The notes under the pieces are model-generated. The model did not search any database and was not told the DNA's origin. It was given only the letters and a program-made list of their open reading frames with translations. Shown here piece after piece: positions 35,746 to 45,117 of a DNA stretch of 61,249 nt. Within the stretch, counting starts at the first letter, position 1; each line of letters opens with the position of its first letter. The stretch is taken from assembly GCA_022600515.1 (NCBI GenBank), contig JAHZKG010000059.1, forward strand, positions 1 to 61,249, given 5' to 3'. This stretch comes from Gammaproteobacteria bacterium (lineage in GTDB: Bacteria; Pseudomonadota; Gammaproteobacteria; Legionellales; Legionellaceae). The translations under genes and the position numbers were made by a program.

Positions 35746-36386
35746 GTCAGCCTTTATCTCTAACCCCCTTGCGTTTAACCTATTTAGGCCTGTTCAGCCT
35801 TTTATTACTCACCACAAGCTGCGGCCCAATTAAAAAACCTATCAATCATCAATACACGCTGACACTCGAGCGCCATAAAGCCCACTCACACGCACGCACA
35901 CACAGCACACTATTGATTACCAAACCCGAAGCCATGGCAGGCTATCGTACCGAACAAATGCTCTATGTTAAACAACCTTTTGCCCGTGAGCCTTTTGCTA
36001 AAAATGCTTGGTCAAACCCACCGGCTGATATGCTTTATCCATTGCTCGTTCAACGTTTCCAAGACAGCCATGCATTTCGCGCCATCACCTCAAGCCCCTA
36101 TGCAGACAAAGCAGATTATCGCCTGGATACACAATTAATTGATCTATATCAGGATTTTTTACCGAAACAAAGCATCATGCGACTGCTTGCAAAAGTAACG
36201 CTCACGCGTGTATCAGATAATCACATTGTTGCTTCCCATCTTATTGCTCAGAACATCCCCTGCCCTGCCAACACCCCCCATGGTGGCGTTATTTCAGCAA
36301 ACCGGGCCGCCAGCCTTTTTGTTGAAAAGGTATTAGATTTTGTAGCCAAAGAAGTACAACTGGATAAAGGTGGTCACAAAACATAG
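35742..36386 (+). CDS. ABC-type transport auxiliary lipoprotein (PqiC/YmbA-like)
   Basis: This 214-residue lipoprotein has the signal peptide YLGLFSLLLLTTSC with lipidated Cys at about residue 27. The mature part matches the ABC auxiliary lipoprotein pattern (YRTEQMLYVKQPFAREPFAK with a conserved N-W-like SNPPADML, then DYRLDTQLIDLYQDF). The family assists MCE systems (PqiABC, Mla-like). GTG 35742 overlaps the mlaD stop (GTGA), so it is coupled to the mla genes, which here lack mlaC. Confidence 0.85.
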   Translation: MSQPLSLTPLRLTYLGLFSLLLLTTSCGPIKKPINHQYTLTLERHKAHSHARTHSTLLITKPEAMAGYRTEQMLYVKQPFAREPFAKNAWSNPPADMLYPLLVQRFQDSHAFRAITSSPYADKADYRLDTQLIDLYQDFLPKQSIMRLLAKVTLTRVSDNHIVASHLIAQNIPCPANTPHGGVISANRAASLFVEKVLDFVAKEVQLDKGGHKT

Positions 36387-36481
36387 GATGCTGTACAATG
36401 AGATGCCAAGGCAGCAAGATGATTAGGCACACATAAGAAAATAAAAACAACCTTACTTTTTCATCCCACAGGAGACTTCAA

Positions 36482-36991
36482 ATGAACATTAAAACCATAC
36501 TAAAACTTGGAACCATAACAACTGCTGCACTATTCATTGCATCCTGCTCTAAGTCAGGTACTTTTTTAGATGGCACAGATTTATCGATGAATGGCTTAGG
36601 AAAACTCACACATTTTGCAGGCCAAGCCCCTGGCGAAATGTATACAACGCAAGCCCCTCATAATCAAACTTATTTATTTAGCTATGACAACAGTGTCGTT
36701 GCCTCAAAATATACAGCCTCAATTCACGCGCAAGCAAAATATTTAAAATCACACCCATCTGCTCGTATTTTACTTGCAGGAAATACAGATGAACGAGGTA
36801 GCCGAGAATATAACGTTGCACTCGGTGAACGTCGCGCACGCTCAGTTGCACAGATGATGCGCATGGAAGGTGTGAGTAAACAACAAATGCGTGTCGTAAG
36901 CTACGGGAAAGAAAAACCAGCTAACCTGGGTCACACCGATGAAGATCGCCTACAAAACAGACGTGTTGACCTAAGCTACGAAGCAAAATAA
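36482..36991 (+). CDS. pal: Peptidoglycan-associated lipoprotein Pal
   Basis: This 169-residue outer-membrane lipoprotein has lipobox IASC at about residues 19-22. A C-terminal OmpA-like domain binds diaminopimelate (LLAGNTDERGSREYNVALGE, then RRARSVAQMMRMEGV). It links outer membrane and wall during division. The next gene is cpoB after 12 bases; tolQRAB are not in the window, so the tol-pal cluster is split. Confidence 0.95.
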   Translation: MNIKTILKLGTITTAALFIASCSKSGTFLDGTDLSMNGLGKLTHFAGQAPGEMYTTQAPHNQTYLFSYDNSVVASKYTASIHAQAKYLKSHPSARILLAGNTDERGSREYNVALGERRARSVAQMMRMEGVSKQQMRVVSYGKEKPANLGHTDEDRLQNRRVDLSYEAK

Positions 36992-37003
36992 GGGGTATTT
37001 TTC

Positions 37004-37942
37004 ATGAAAAAGACCGTTCATCATATGATTTTATCAACCTGCTTTGCATGGTGTTTCATCCAACCTACTTTTGCTGTGGCACCAGTAGTCGATGAAAGTG
37101 AAAATTTCGCACTTTTTGATGAACAACTGGCTGCTGCAGAGCAGCCAGCCCCCCTGATACAAGCTAATCTGCAAGCAGAAGACGCTAATCTATGGGATAC
37201 AGAAGACAACGCCCAAGATGATAATGATGGTGATGGTAATTTAAATACAACACATGACCATGTTGCACTGGCACATGAAGATGCTTCGAACAACCAACCC
37301 CAAGACGCAAGCAACTTATTTAATAAAATACAAAGCATGCAACAAGAATTAAGCGAACTACGAGGACAACTCGAAGTACAAACACACGCACTTCAAACCC
37401 TAAAACAGCAACAGCTCGAGTTTTATAAAGACCTCGATACACGATTACGTGACAATACAAATACAGCAGCTAACACCACGTCAGCACCAAGCCCAGAGTA
37501 TACGAACAATACAAAAAACACACTTGATACATTACCAACCAACACAGCACCTCGCGGTAACCCTGCTGATGAGCAAGTCAATTATTTAGCCGCTTATGAA
37601 CTAGTCAAAGACAAAGAATTTGATAAAGCCCTCATGGCTATGAAATCGTTTATTCAACATTATCCTCGCGGTGGATACACAGCGAATGCCCATTACTGGC
37701 TCGGTGAACTCTATATGATTAAAAAATCTTTCCCTGATGCCATTCAGCAATTTGAAACGGTTTTAAATAGCTTTCCAACGTCAAGCAAAGCATCCGCCTC
37801 GTCCCTTAAACTGGGTTACGCACTCGAAGCATCAGGTCAAAAAGATGCCGCTCGTCAGTGCTTAAAAACCGTTATTAGAGACTACCCAGACACCCATGCA
37901 GCCCAATTGGCCACTTCAAAATTGGAAACCCTTAGCAGTTAA
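37004..37942 (+). CDS. cpoB: Cell division coordinator CpoB (YbgF)
   Basis: This 312-residue periplasmic protein has a signal peptide (to about AVA), an acidic Asn/Asp-rich linker (DDNDGDGNLN) and a coiled coil (about residues 105-145, IQSMQQELSELRGQLEVQTH). Three TPR repeats follow from about residue 195 (YELVKDKEFDKALMAMKSFI, YWLGELYMIKKSFPDAIQQF). CpoB couples Tol-Pal to septal wall synthesis. The extended acidic linker is longer than in E. coli. Confidence 0.93.
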   Translation: MKKTVHHMILSTCFAWCFIQPTFAVAPVVDESENFALFDEQLAAAEQPAPLIQANLQAEDANLWDTEDNAQDDNDGDGNLNTTHDHVALAHEDASNNQPQDASNLFNKIQSMQQELSELRGQLEVQTHALQTLKQQQLEFYKDLDTRLRDNTNTAANTTSAPSPEYTNNTKNTLDTLPTNTAPRGNPADEQVNYLAAYELVKDKEFDKALMAMKSFIQHYPRGGYTANAHYWLGELYMIKKSFPDAIQQFETVLNSFPTSSKASASSLKLGYALEASGQKDAARQCLKTVIRDYPDTHAAQLATSKLETLSS

Positions 37943-37966
37943 AATAAGTATTAATTTAATAGCATT

Positions 37967-38620
37967 ATGAATCGTTTTTTAAATCAACTTCGTATTACTG
38001 AGATTTTTCATTCCCTTCAAGGCGAATCAAAAACAGTCGGACTACCGACGGTTTTTGTGCGCCTCACCGGATGCCCGCTGCGTTGTCAATACTGCGACAC
38101 CGCTTATGCATTTCAAGGCGGGGAGATGCTGAGTCTGGATGATATTGTAGTCCAAATAAAAGCCTTTGATTGCAAACATATTTGTGTCACGGGCGGTGAA
38201 CCACTTGCCCAAGTTGCCTGCACTACTTTATTAACAACACTGTGTGAACAAGGCTTTTCTGTTTCTATTGAAACCAGTGGCGCACGAGATATATCTGCTA
38301 TTGATAAGCGTGTGCTGATTGTCATGGACTTGAAAACGCCAGACTCCAAAGAAGCCGATAAAAATTTATTATCTAATCTAGACTATCTTAAACCAACCGA
38401 TCACATTAAATTTGTTATCTGCAGTCGAGAAGATTATGAATGGGCTTGTCAGATGCTTAAAAAACACGAATTAGTCACGCGTGCAGAAGTCTTATTCTCA
38501 CCCAGTTTCGAACAACTCGCACCAAAAACCTTGGCAGAGTGGATCTTAAAAGATAAACTCCCTGTACGCTTCCAGCTGCAACTGCATAAAATATTGTGGG
38601 ACGATGCCCCAGGGCATTAA
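37967..38620 (+). CDS. queE: 7-carboxy-7-deazaguanine synthase
   Basis: This 217-residue radical SAM enzyme makes CDG in preQ0/queuosine synthesis. The cluster motif is GCPLRCQYCDTAYAF, C-x3-C-x2-C as in most radical SAM proteins. The SAM-binding CVTGGEPLAQ and the N-terminal EIFHSLQGESKTVG are canonical. It follows pal-cpoB, a common order in gammaproteobacteria. The last step of the pathway, epoxyqueuosine reduction, is represented by queH at 49.5 kb. Confidence 0.95.
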   Translation: MNRFLNQLRITEIFHSLQGESKTVGLPTVFVRLTGCPLRCQYCDTAYAFQGGEMLSLDDIVVQIKAFDCKHICVTGGEPLAQVACTTLLTTLCEQGFSVSIETSGARDISAIDKRVLIVMDLKTPDSKEADKNLLSNLDYLKPTDHIKFVICSREDYEWACQMLKKHELVTRAEVLFSPSFEQLAPKTLAEWILKDKLPVRFQLQLHKILWDDAPGH

Positions 38621-38643
38621 TCCTTTTAGCCAGGAAAAAACAC

Positions 38644-39594
38644 ATGAAATGGTCTGCCAAAGCGCCTGCTAATATTGCTCTAATAAAATACATGGGTAAA
38701 GCACCAGGCACTGAAAATATTCCTTTAAATACCTCATTATCATACACCCTTCCTAATCTATTAACCGCTGTTCAGATTGAGAAAAATACAATATCTAAAG
38801 ATTGCTGGGAACCACTCCAAAATCACCCTGAATTTATTCCTCATGTTTTTTCAGAACAAGCACAAACCCGATTTTTAAATCATCTCAAGCACATCAAAAA
38901 GCAATTTGGATATACAGGATATTTTATCGTGCGCTCTGCAAATAATTTTCCGCACAGCGCAGGACTTGCAAGCTCGGCGTCAAGTTTTGCAGCCCTCACA
39001 CAAGCAGCAGTGCGTGCCTGTGCTGACTGCACCAACCAACCTGTACCAAGCCTTGAAGCACAAGCTAATTTAAGCCGTATCGGATCAGGATCATCATGCC
39101 GCTCTTTTTTTGAACCCTGGGCCATATGGGATAAACACCACGTTCAAGCCATTACACTCCCTTATCCAAAGCTCATTCATCAAGTCATTTTAATTAGTCA
39201 ATCTGAGAAAAAGGTATCATCCAGTGAAGCGCACCGGCGTGTGAGTAAACTCCGCGAATATCCAGCACGGACAATACGCGCAGAACAAAACCTAACCGCA
39301 TTGCGCCAAGCATTGATTAATAGCACCTGGGATGAAGCGTATAAGATTTGTTGGCGTGAATTTCAAGATATGCATGCGCTATTTACACTATCTGAGCCAA
39401 CATTTAGCTATATAACCCCCCAAATACATGCAATTTTAGATACACTCCAACAATCATGGGAACAGCAAGGCGATGGGCCCTTAATCACGATGGATGCAGG
39501 CCCCAATATTCATTTACTCTATCGCCCCAACCAAATACACCTTGCCAATGCCTTCAAACAACAAGCCATGGAACATCAACTACATGTCCTATGA
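38644..39594 (+). CDS. mvaD: Diphosphomevalonate decarboxylase
   Basis: This 316-residue GHMP-family enzyme makes IPP from diphosphomevalonate. It has KAPANIALIKYMGK at the N-terminus, NFPHSAGLASSASSFAALTQ (the ATP loop), RIGSGSSCRSFF and ITMDAGPNIHLLY with the catalytic Asp region. ATG 38644 gives the standard N-terminus; an in-frame upstream ATG at 38596 lies inside queE. It overlaps the next gene by 11 bases. Confidence 0.92.
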   Translation: MKWSAKAPANIALIKYMGKAPGTENIPLNTSLSYTLPNLLTAVQIEKNTISKDCWEPLQNHPEFIPHVFSEQAQTRFLNHLKHIKKQFGYTGYFIVRSANNFPHSAGLASSASSFAALTQAAVRACADCTNQPVPSLEAQANLSRIGSGSSCRSFFEPWAIWDKHHVQAITLPYPKLIHQVILISQSEKKVSSSEAHRRVSKLREYPARTIRAEQNLTALRQALINSTWDEAYKICWREFQDMHALFTLSEPTFSYITPQIHAILDTLQQSWEQQGDGPLITMDAGPNIHLLYRPNQIHLANAFKQQAMEHQLHVL

Positions 39595-40459
39595 CTTTGA
39601 GACCATCACGTATGGCAAATGGATTTTAGCAGGCGAACATGCCGTGCTTAGAGGTCATTCAGCACTCGTATTTCCATTAACCAATAAAACGTTAACCCTG
39701 AAATATCAGGCATCCAATGCCTCCTTAGCACTCCAATATCAAGGCGAAAGTACTGAAACCTGTGAATCCTCTATTTGGAGATTATTACAGGCAGGCTTTA
39801 AAGCACTTAAACTTGATCCAACGGAACAAAAAGGCATACTATTCATCAACAATCACGTTCCGATTGGTACAGGCCTTGGTGCATCAGCAGCACTCAGCAT
39901 TGCCATCACGCGTTGGTTCAAAAACACCTTTGACCCACACTTGAATATATTTGAGTTTTCAAAAAATCTCGAGCACCTGTTTCACGGACAAAGTAGTGGC
40001 CTTGATATTGCAGGCAGTGCGGCTAAAAAAGAAGGCGTATATTTTCAGTTGGGTCATATAACCCCATTACAACCGACCTGGACACCGCATTGGTATCTCT
40101 CTTTTTCAGGAAAACCCAGCGTGACATCTCAGTGTATTCAACAAATTCAAGCACTACATAAAGCAAATCAAACAGCAGCCCATCACATTGATTTACAAAT
40201 GGCTGGTGCCGTCACAGAGGCACATGCAGCACTAACTGAAAACAACGCAACCGCTAAGCTCTCTCATGCGATTCAAAGTGCAGCAGATTGCTTTAATCAA
40301 TGGGGGCTTATTAATCAACCGCTCAAAACACATATGGACACACTCTATCAAGAAGGCGCTTTAGCGGTTAAACCTACCGGATCAGGTGGCGGCGGCCATG
40401 TGTTGAGCCTTTGGCACACCCCACCAACTCAAACCTCAACCACATTGATATCATTATGA
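39584..40459 (+). CDS. mvaK1: GHMP kinase, probable mevalonate kinase
   Basis: This 291-residue protein has the mevalonate kinase-like start YGKWILAGEHAVLRGHSALV (GEHAV is diagnostic), the ATP loop HVPIGTGLGASAALSIAI and GSGGGGHVLSLW near the end. ATG 39584 is inside the end of mvaD and matches the conserved N-terminus. GEHAV and its coupling to mvaD argue for mevalonate kinase, while the kinase at 29573-30448 is the better candidate for the phosphomevalonate step; enzyme assay would be needed to be certain. Confidence 0.85.
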   Translation: MSYDFETITYGKWILAGEHAVLRGHSALVFPLTNKTLTLKYQASNASLALQYQGESTETCESSIWRLLQAGFKALKLDPTEQKGILFINNHVPIGTGLGASAALSIAITRWFKNTFDPHLNIFEFSKNLEHLFHGQSSGLDIAGSAAKKEGVYFQLGHITPLQPTWTPHWYLSFSGKPSVTSQCIQQIQALHKANQTAAHHIDLQMAGAVTEAHAALTENNATAKLSHAIQSAADCFNQWGLINQPLKTHMDTLYQEGALAVKPTGSGGGGHVLSLWHTPPTQTSTTLISL

Positions 40460-40914
40460 CAATCTGGCTTGATGGCGACGCCTGCCCTAAACCAATAAAA
40501 GATGTGCTGTGTCGAGCGGCCACACGCACACAAACCCAGCTTATTATTGTTGCTAATCACTTTTTTCAAACCCCGCCTTCACCGTTCATAAAAAAACAAC
40601 TGGTCGGTGCTGGTTTTGATGTTGCAGATAATTATATTGTTGCGCATTTAACACCAGGCGATTTAGTGATTACCGCTGACATTCCCCTTGCTGATGAAGC
40701 TATCTCAAAAGGCGGAACGGTTATTAATCCACGCGGTGTTTTGTATTCCGCACACAATATAAAACAACACCTTGCCAGTCGAAACATGAACGAATCGCTG
40801 AGAAGCAGTGGTTTAATCAGTGGTGGCCCGTCAAAACTCGGGGCAAAAGAAATTCAGCAGTTTTCAATCCATCTTGATAGGTTTTTAACGAAGCAGCGAA
40901 AACCCCTCAGCTAA
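40456..40914 (+). CDS. yaiI: YaiI/YqxD family protein (UPF0178)
   Basis: This 152-residue member of the DUF188/YaiI family has a PIN-like fold: MTIWLDGDACPKPIKDVLCR, LVITADIPLADEAISKGGTV, NPRGVLYSAHNI. The function is unknown. ATG 40456 overlaps the mvaK1 stop (ATGA), so it is coupled to the mevalonate genes. Its end overlaps the convergent TauE-family gene by 30 bases. Confidence 0.9.
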   Translation: MTIWLDGDACPKPIKDVLCRAATRTQTQLIIVANHFFQTPPSPFIKKQLVGAGFDVADNYIVAHLTPGDLVITADIPLADEAISKGGTVINPRGVLYSAHNIKQHLASRNMNESLRSSGLISGGPSKLGAKEIQQFSIHLDRFLTKQRKPLS

Positions 40915-41694
40915 TAAAATAACGCCACCTAAACACAGCATAAAAAAACCAAATAACCGTTTTAATGCAGGCCCATCCACATGCTGATTAAATCGAACGC
41001 CTAAAAACATACCCAGAATAGCAAGCCCTAAAAACGGACCAAGAATATGCCAGTCAATATCAATTCCTGCTAATAAATCGCCTTGAAAGCCAATCAATGA
41101 ATTAAGCATAATCACAGCCAGAGATGTTCCTATGGCTTCTTTCATCGAGAAATCAAACCATGTGATCAATACAGGAATAATTAAAAAGCCCCCGCCTGCA
41201 CCCACTAAGCCTGCAAGCAAACCCACCATGCCACTACCTAAAACAAGCGGAATAGGATGTGCCTTCGGCATATGTTGCTGATTGATTTTTCTGGGTGTAA
41301 CCGGCTTTAATATGAGCCAACCTGCAAGCAACATCAACAATGAAAACAAGACCATAATCAGCAGGCCTTTTGATATATTCAACTGGTTGATTGTCATGAC
41401 GGGATCAGGAATCGCTGGCACAATAAATCGTCGGGTCAATAAAATCGTGATGGTTGATGGCAAAACAAACGCAAATGTATCTCTTGCACGAACCAAACCG
41501 CGCCGCCAATAACTAAAGGTACCAACAGCCGCAGTACAGCCAACCACCAACAATGAATAACCTGTCGCAATAAAAGGCTTAAAACCAAAGAAGTACACTA
41601 CAATAGGCACTGTGAGCATAGAGCCCCCACTACCAATAAATCCCAAAACAATCCCCATAACCATTGCTAAAAAAAAACCGAAAGCCATTAACAC
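40885..41694 (-). CDS. Sulfite exporter TauE/SafE family permease
   Basis: This 269-residue protein has about eight membrane segments and the duplicated TauE/SafE motifs GFIGSGGSMLTVPIVVYF and GLVGAGGGFLIIPVLITW. The family exports sulfite or other sulfur compounds. It is followed upstream, after six bases, by a rhodanese gene on the same strand, which fits sulfur handling. Confidence 0.88.
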   Translation of the reverse strand: MLMAFGFFLAMVMGIVLGFIGSGGSMLTVPIVVYFFGFKPFIATGYSLLVVGCTAAVGTFSYWRRGLVRARDTFAFVLPSTITILLTRRFIVPAIPDPVMTINQLNISKGLLIMVLFSLLMLLAGWLILKPVTPRKINQQHMPKAHPIPLVLGSGMVGLLAGLVGAGGGFLIIPVLITWFDFSMKEAIGTSLAVIMLNSLIGFQGDLLAGIDIDWHILGPFLGLAILGMFLGVRFNQHVDGPALKRLFGFFMLCLGGVILLAEGFSLLR

Positions 41695-41700
41695 AACATG

Positions 41701-42027
41701 CTACTCCCGATTCAAGCTTTCAACTGGATATCCTTGTGCTATCCAAGCTAAAATACCCCCCTCTAAGTTATACACGTCAAGCGCTGGCATGGCTTGCATC
41801 AGCTGCTCACATGCATAAGCACTACGCTTACCCGAGCGACAATGTAATACCAATTTTTTTCCAGATACGTCAGGCAAGGACTCTTTTACAATGCTGCCAA
41901 GCGGTATTAATACAGCCCCTAAAATATGTGCATCTGCATACTCATCAGGCTCGCGAACATCAACCACAACCACCGTGGCATCAAGAAACCCTTGTTTTAA
42001 CGCTGCTGCATCCATTGTTTTAATCAT
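41701..42027 (-). CDS. Single-domain rhodanese
   Basis: This 108-residue sulfurtransferase shows VVVVDVREPDEYADAHILGA and the active-site loop LVLHCRSGKRSAYACEQL with catalytic Cys. The end NLEGGILAWIAQGYPVE is typical. It lies upstream of the TauE-family permease, probably in one transcript, and downstream of ftsB with 17 bases between. Confidence 0.9.
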   Translation of the reverse strand: MIKTMDAAALKQGFLDATVVVVDVREPDEYADAHILGAVLIPLGSIVKESLPDVSGKKLVLHCRSGKRSAYACEQLMQAMPALDVYNLEGGILAWIAQGYPVESLNRE

Positions 42028-42044
42028 GTTTAGCCCCTAGTTAA

Positions 42045-42314
42045 CTAGTTCACAAAGTGATAATACGTTTCATCTTCTTTAATCATACCTAATTCATAGC
42101 GCGCACGCTCTTCAAGTGCTTGCTCACCTGACTTTAACTCTGCAACATCTGCTTCAATCGCCCTATTTCTGGCCATCAATTGCTGATTTTCAGCAACACG
42201 TTGATTCAGTTTCTTATCCGTATGAAACCATTCAGGAATACTATCGCCACCAAACCATAATTTATATTGCAACCCCATCAGCATAAAAAACAAAGCCACG
42301 ACAATTAAGCGCAT
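42045..42314 (-). CDS. ftsB: Cell division protein FtsB
   Basis: This 89-residue bitopic protein has one N-terminal membrane helix (IVVALFFMLMGLQYKLWFG) and a periplasmic coiled coil (LNQRVAENQQLMARNRAIEA). The conserved ALEERARYELGMIKEDETYY follows. It bridges FtsL and FtsQ in the divisome. Unusually it lies next to a rhodanese, not eno-ispD, as far as the window shows. Confidence 0.92.
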   Translation of the reverse strand: MRLIVVALFFMLMGLQYKLWFGGDSIPEWFHTDKKLNQRVAENQQLMARNRAIEADVAELKSGEQALEERARYELGMIKEDETYYHFVN

Positions 42315-42379
42315 ATCTCCCCCCTGCTCATCATGTTATCATTACGTTATTCTTACTCGTTATCATACATCAAAGTACC

Positions 42380-43315
42380 ATGACTGCACTAACAAACCTC
42401 CGTATTGCAACACGACAAAGCCCCCTAGCACTCTGGCAAGCAAACCATGCGCGTAATAAATTACTTGAATTTCATCCGCACTTAACCATTGAACTGCTTC
42501 CCATTACAACGTCAGCCGATCGCTTCTTAAATGCCAAATTACTCGACATTGGAGGAAAGGGCTTATTTGTTAAAGAGCTTGAAGAAGCATTACTCCACCA
42601 CCAAGCTGACTTTGCGGTACACTCCATGAAAGACATGCCGGCGGATATACCCGAAGGGCTTGCACTTCCTATTATTTTTGCAAGGCAAAATCCGCTAGAT
42701 GCCTTTGTGAGTAACCAATTTCCAACCTTACAAAGCCTACCCGAAGGCGCTATTGTTGGCACCTCAAGTTTAAGGCGTGCCTCCCAACTCTTAGCACAAC
42801 GCCCTGATTTAATGATTCAATCCATTCGCGGCAACGTCGGCACGCGTTTAAAAAAATTAGATACCGAACAATATCACGCGCTGATTTTAGCAGCAGCTGG
42901 TTTAGAGCGCCTAAACCTGGACACCCGCATCCAAGAAACACTACCAGAACACATCATGCTACCGGCGCCAGGTCAAGGGGCGCTAGGCATTGAGTGCCGC
43001 ACAGATGATACTGCCCTACGCGCATTACTTGCCCCGCTACATGACACAGATACGGCACGTACTGTAGAAGCTGAACGCTTGGTTAACAAAACCTTAGGAG
43101 GCAGTTGCCATACACCCATTGCCATTTATTGCAGGCCATCGGCTAAAAACCAATTAACACTCGACGCACTTGTTGCCTCCCCTGACGGAAAAATAATCAT
43201 TAAAGACACGCAAACTGGCCCGCCACATCATGCGCTCCAACTCGCCGATGCCGCCGTTCAAACACTCCAAAATAAAGGGGCGCTTGAACTGTTAAAAAAA
43301 AATCATACGTCATAA
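42380..43315 (+). CDS. hemC: Porphobilinogen deaminase
   Basis: This 311-residue enzyme polymerises four porphobilinogen units into hydroxymethylbilane. Seen are LRIATRQSPLALWQANHAR, the catalytic Asp region VHSMKDMPADIPEGL, GTSSLRRASQL and the dipyrromethane-binding Cys in LGGSCHTPIAIYC. It heads a hemC-hemD-hemX-hemY cluster, all on the plus strand with short gaps. Confidence 0.97.
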   Translation: MTALTNLRIATRQSPLALWQANHARNKLLEFHPHLTIELLPITTSADRFLNAKLLDIGGKGLFVKELEEALLHHQADFAVHSMKDMPADIPEGLALPIIFARQNPLDAFVSNQFPTLQSLPEGAIVGTSSLRRASQLLAQRPDLMIQSIRGNVGTRLKKLDTEQYHALILAAAGLERLNLDTRIQETLPEHIMLPAPGQGALGIECRTDDTALRALLAPLHDTDTARTVEAERLVNKTLGGSCHTPIAIYCRPSAKNQLTLDALVASPDGKIIIKDTQTGPPHHALQLADAAVQTLQNKGALELLKKNHTS

Positions 43316-43318
43316 GTC

Positions 43319-44047
43319 ATGAGAAAGCACTTTAGCTTTATGCATTTGCGTGTTTTAAATACACGGCCCGAGCCCCTTGCAAAGGCGACGTCAGACCGCA
43401 TTCGCAATGCAGGTGGCATTGCAGTTGAGCTCCCACTCATCAAGATTCAACCCACTGATACCTGCTGGATAAATAAGCTGCCTATACTTAACAATATTCA
43501 GCATGCTATTTTTATCAGTCCGAATGCCGTGACTTGTTTTTTTAACGCGTTACCCAGCAATAAACACACCCAGTTTAAACAAATAACATCCTACGCATTA
43601 GGGCAAGGCACTCAAAAAGCACTCAAGCAACACGCCATACTAAATCCACGCTTGCCAGCACATCCTGATAGTGAGCATCTTTTAATGCTAGATAATTTAC
43701 AAGCAATTCAAGGCCAAAACATACTCCTCATCAAAGGAAAAGGCGGGCGTAAACGTATTCAAGAGACATTAGTCCATCGCGGCGCATATATCACCGCCAT
43801 CGATGTTTATCAGCGTATCCTCCCACAATATAAACCATCAGATATTCAATCCCTCTGGCATGAAGACGCAGTCGATATTATACTCATAACCAGCAAGACG
43901 GCATTACAACATTTACTCAGCTTATTTGAAGGGGAGGCCACATCCTGGCTGTACCGTAAACCCTGCTTGGTGATTAGCGAGCGCTTGGCCAAAGCAGCAT
44001 ATCAATGCGGATTTAAAACCGTTATAACCGATTCAACCGGTATTTAA
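43319..44047 (+). CDS. hemD: Uroporphyrinogen-III synthase
   Basis: This 242-residue two-domain protein has RVLNTRPEPLAKATSDRIRN at the start, and IFISPNAVTCFFNAL, GQNILLIKGKGGRKRIQETL and DIILITSKTALQHLLSLF later, the usual sparse HemD signature. It inverts ring D and closes hydroxymethylbilane. The start may be ATG 43319 or ATG 43340; the second gives the more usual N-terminus. Three bases separate it from hemC. Confidence 0.9.
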   Translation: MRKHFSFMHLRVLNTRPEPLAKATSDRIRNAGGIAVELPLIKIQPTDTCWINKLPILNNIQHAIFISPNAVTCFFNALPSNKHTQFKQITSYALGQGTQKALKQHAILNPRLPAHPDSEHLLMLDNLQAIQGQNILLIKGKGGRKRIQETLVHRGAYITAIDVYQRILPQYKPSDIQSLWHEDAVDIILITSKTALQHLLSLFEGEATSWLYRKPCLVISERLAKAAYQCGFKTVITDSTGI

Positions 44048-44073
44048 TATAATAAAAAAGGACACTTTTTGTC

Positions 44074-45117
44074 ATGACTGACTTTACACCTGAAATGCCA
44101 GAAGCACCAGAAATAGCAACAACACCCAAAAAAACCTCTAAACAATCAAAATTGTCACGCCTCGGCATTTGGCTTTTTACCCTGCTGACCCTCTGCGTTG
44201 CTTTAAGCGCGCTTTATATGAACTTACAGCTCACACAAAATGTAAACCACAGCAACAAGCTATTAAATGCAAGCCTCAACCGACTCACGCAACAAGAAAA
44301 TAATACTGCACTCCGCTTAAAAGCTCACCGGGCCGTCACCCGCTCACATGAAGATCGCGCCAAACAAGCACGTAACACACTTGAAAAGCACGTTAAAACC
44401 ACCCTTGCAGAATACCAAAACCTACCCGATGATTGGCGATTGCTTAAAGCACGTCATTTACTTGAAATGGCAAGTCTTAATGCACACTGGGGCACCAATA
44501 ACACATCAACCACAGCCATGCTAAAAGAAGCGGATACCATCCTAGCCCCCTTACATAACCCAGCCCTTTTAGCGGTTAGAAAAGCAATCGCTCTTGATGT
44601 TCACGCCATACAAAGCGCCCCTACCACAGATATTACGGTATTATTAACGCAACTCGATGCAGCACTTGAAAGCACATCCAGCTTATCAATCAACCCCTTA
44701 CCCCAAAAAGAGACAACAGCCACAACTGCAACATCTAACAACGTAACGCATCCTGTTCTACACTTTTTCAAGCATCTCGTAACCATCCAATATAATCCCA
44801 ATCAACTTCTGCCTAAACCGACACTTGCCTTTGAAGCCATGCTCCGTGCAACCATTCGGCTTAATCTTGCAGAAGCGCAATGGGCCGTCTTAGAGCAAAA
44901 TAATGCGGTGTATCAATTAGCGCTCAATCAAGCCATTCATGGCCTTGAACACAGCTTTGTCTCTAATGCCGCATCGACAAAAGCACTGATTCAATTACTG
45001 AGCACGCTCAAACAAACACAACTTTATTCAGAGCAAGTGATTCCTGACAAAGCACTGACAGCCATTAATCAAGTCATTTCGACCACTGAACATAGCCAAT
45101 CAGGAGATGCATCGTGA
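44074..45117 (+). CDS. hemX: HemX-like membrane protein
   Basis: This 347-residue protein has a short cytoplasmic N-terminus rich in Pro/Glu/Lys, one membrane helix (LGIWLFTLLTLCVALSALYM, about residues 31-50) and a periplasmic helical domain, the HemX layout. It is often annotated as uroporphyrinogen-III methyltransferase, but that catalytic domain is absent. It is followed by hemY with a four-base overlap (GTGA). Confidence 0.88.
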   Translation: MTDFTPEMPEAPEIATTPKKTSKQSKLSRLGIWLFTLLTLCVALSALYMNLQLTQNVNHSNKLLNASLNRLTQQENNTALRLKAHRAVTRSHEDRAKQARNTLEKHVKTTLAEYQNLPDDWRLLKARHLLEMASLNAHWGTNNTSTTAMLKEADTILAPLHNPALLAVRKAIALDVHAIQSAPTTDITVLLTQLDAALESTSSLSINPLPQKETTATTATSNNVTHPVLHFFKHLVTIQYNPNQLLPKPTLAFEAMLRATIRLNLAEAQWAVLEQNNAVYQLALNQAIHGLEHSFVSNAASTKALIQLLSTLKQTQLYSEQVIPDKALTAINQVISTTEHSQSGDAS

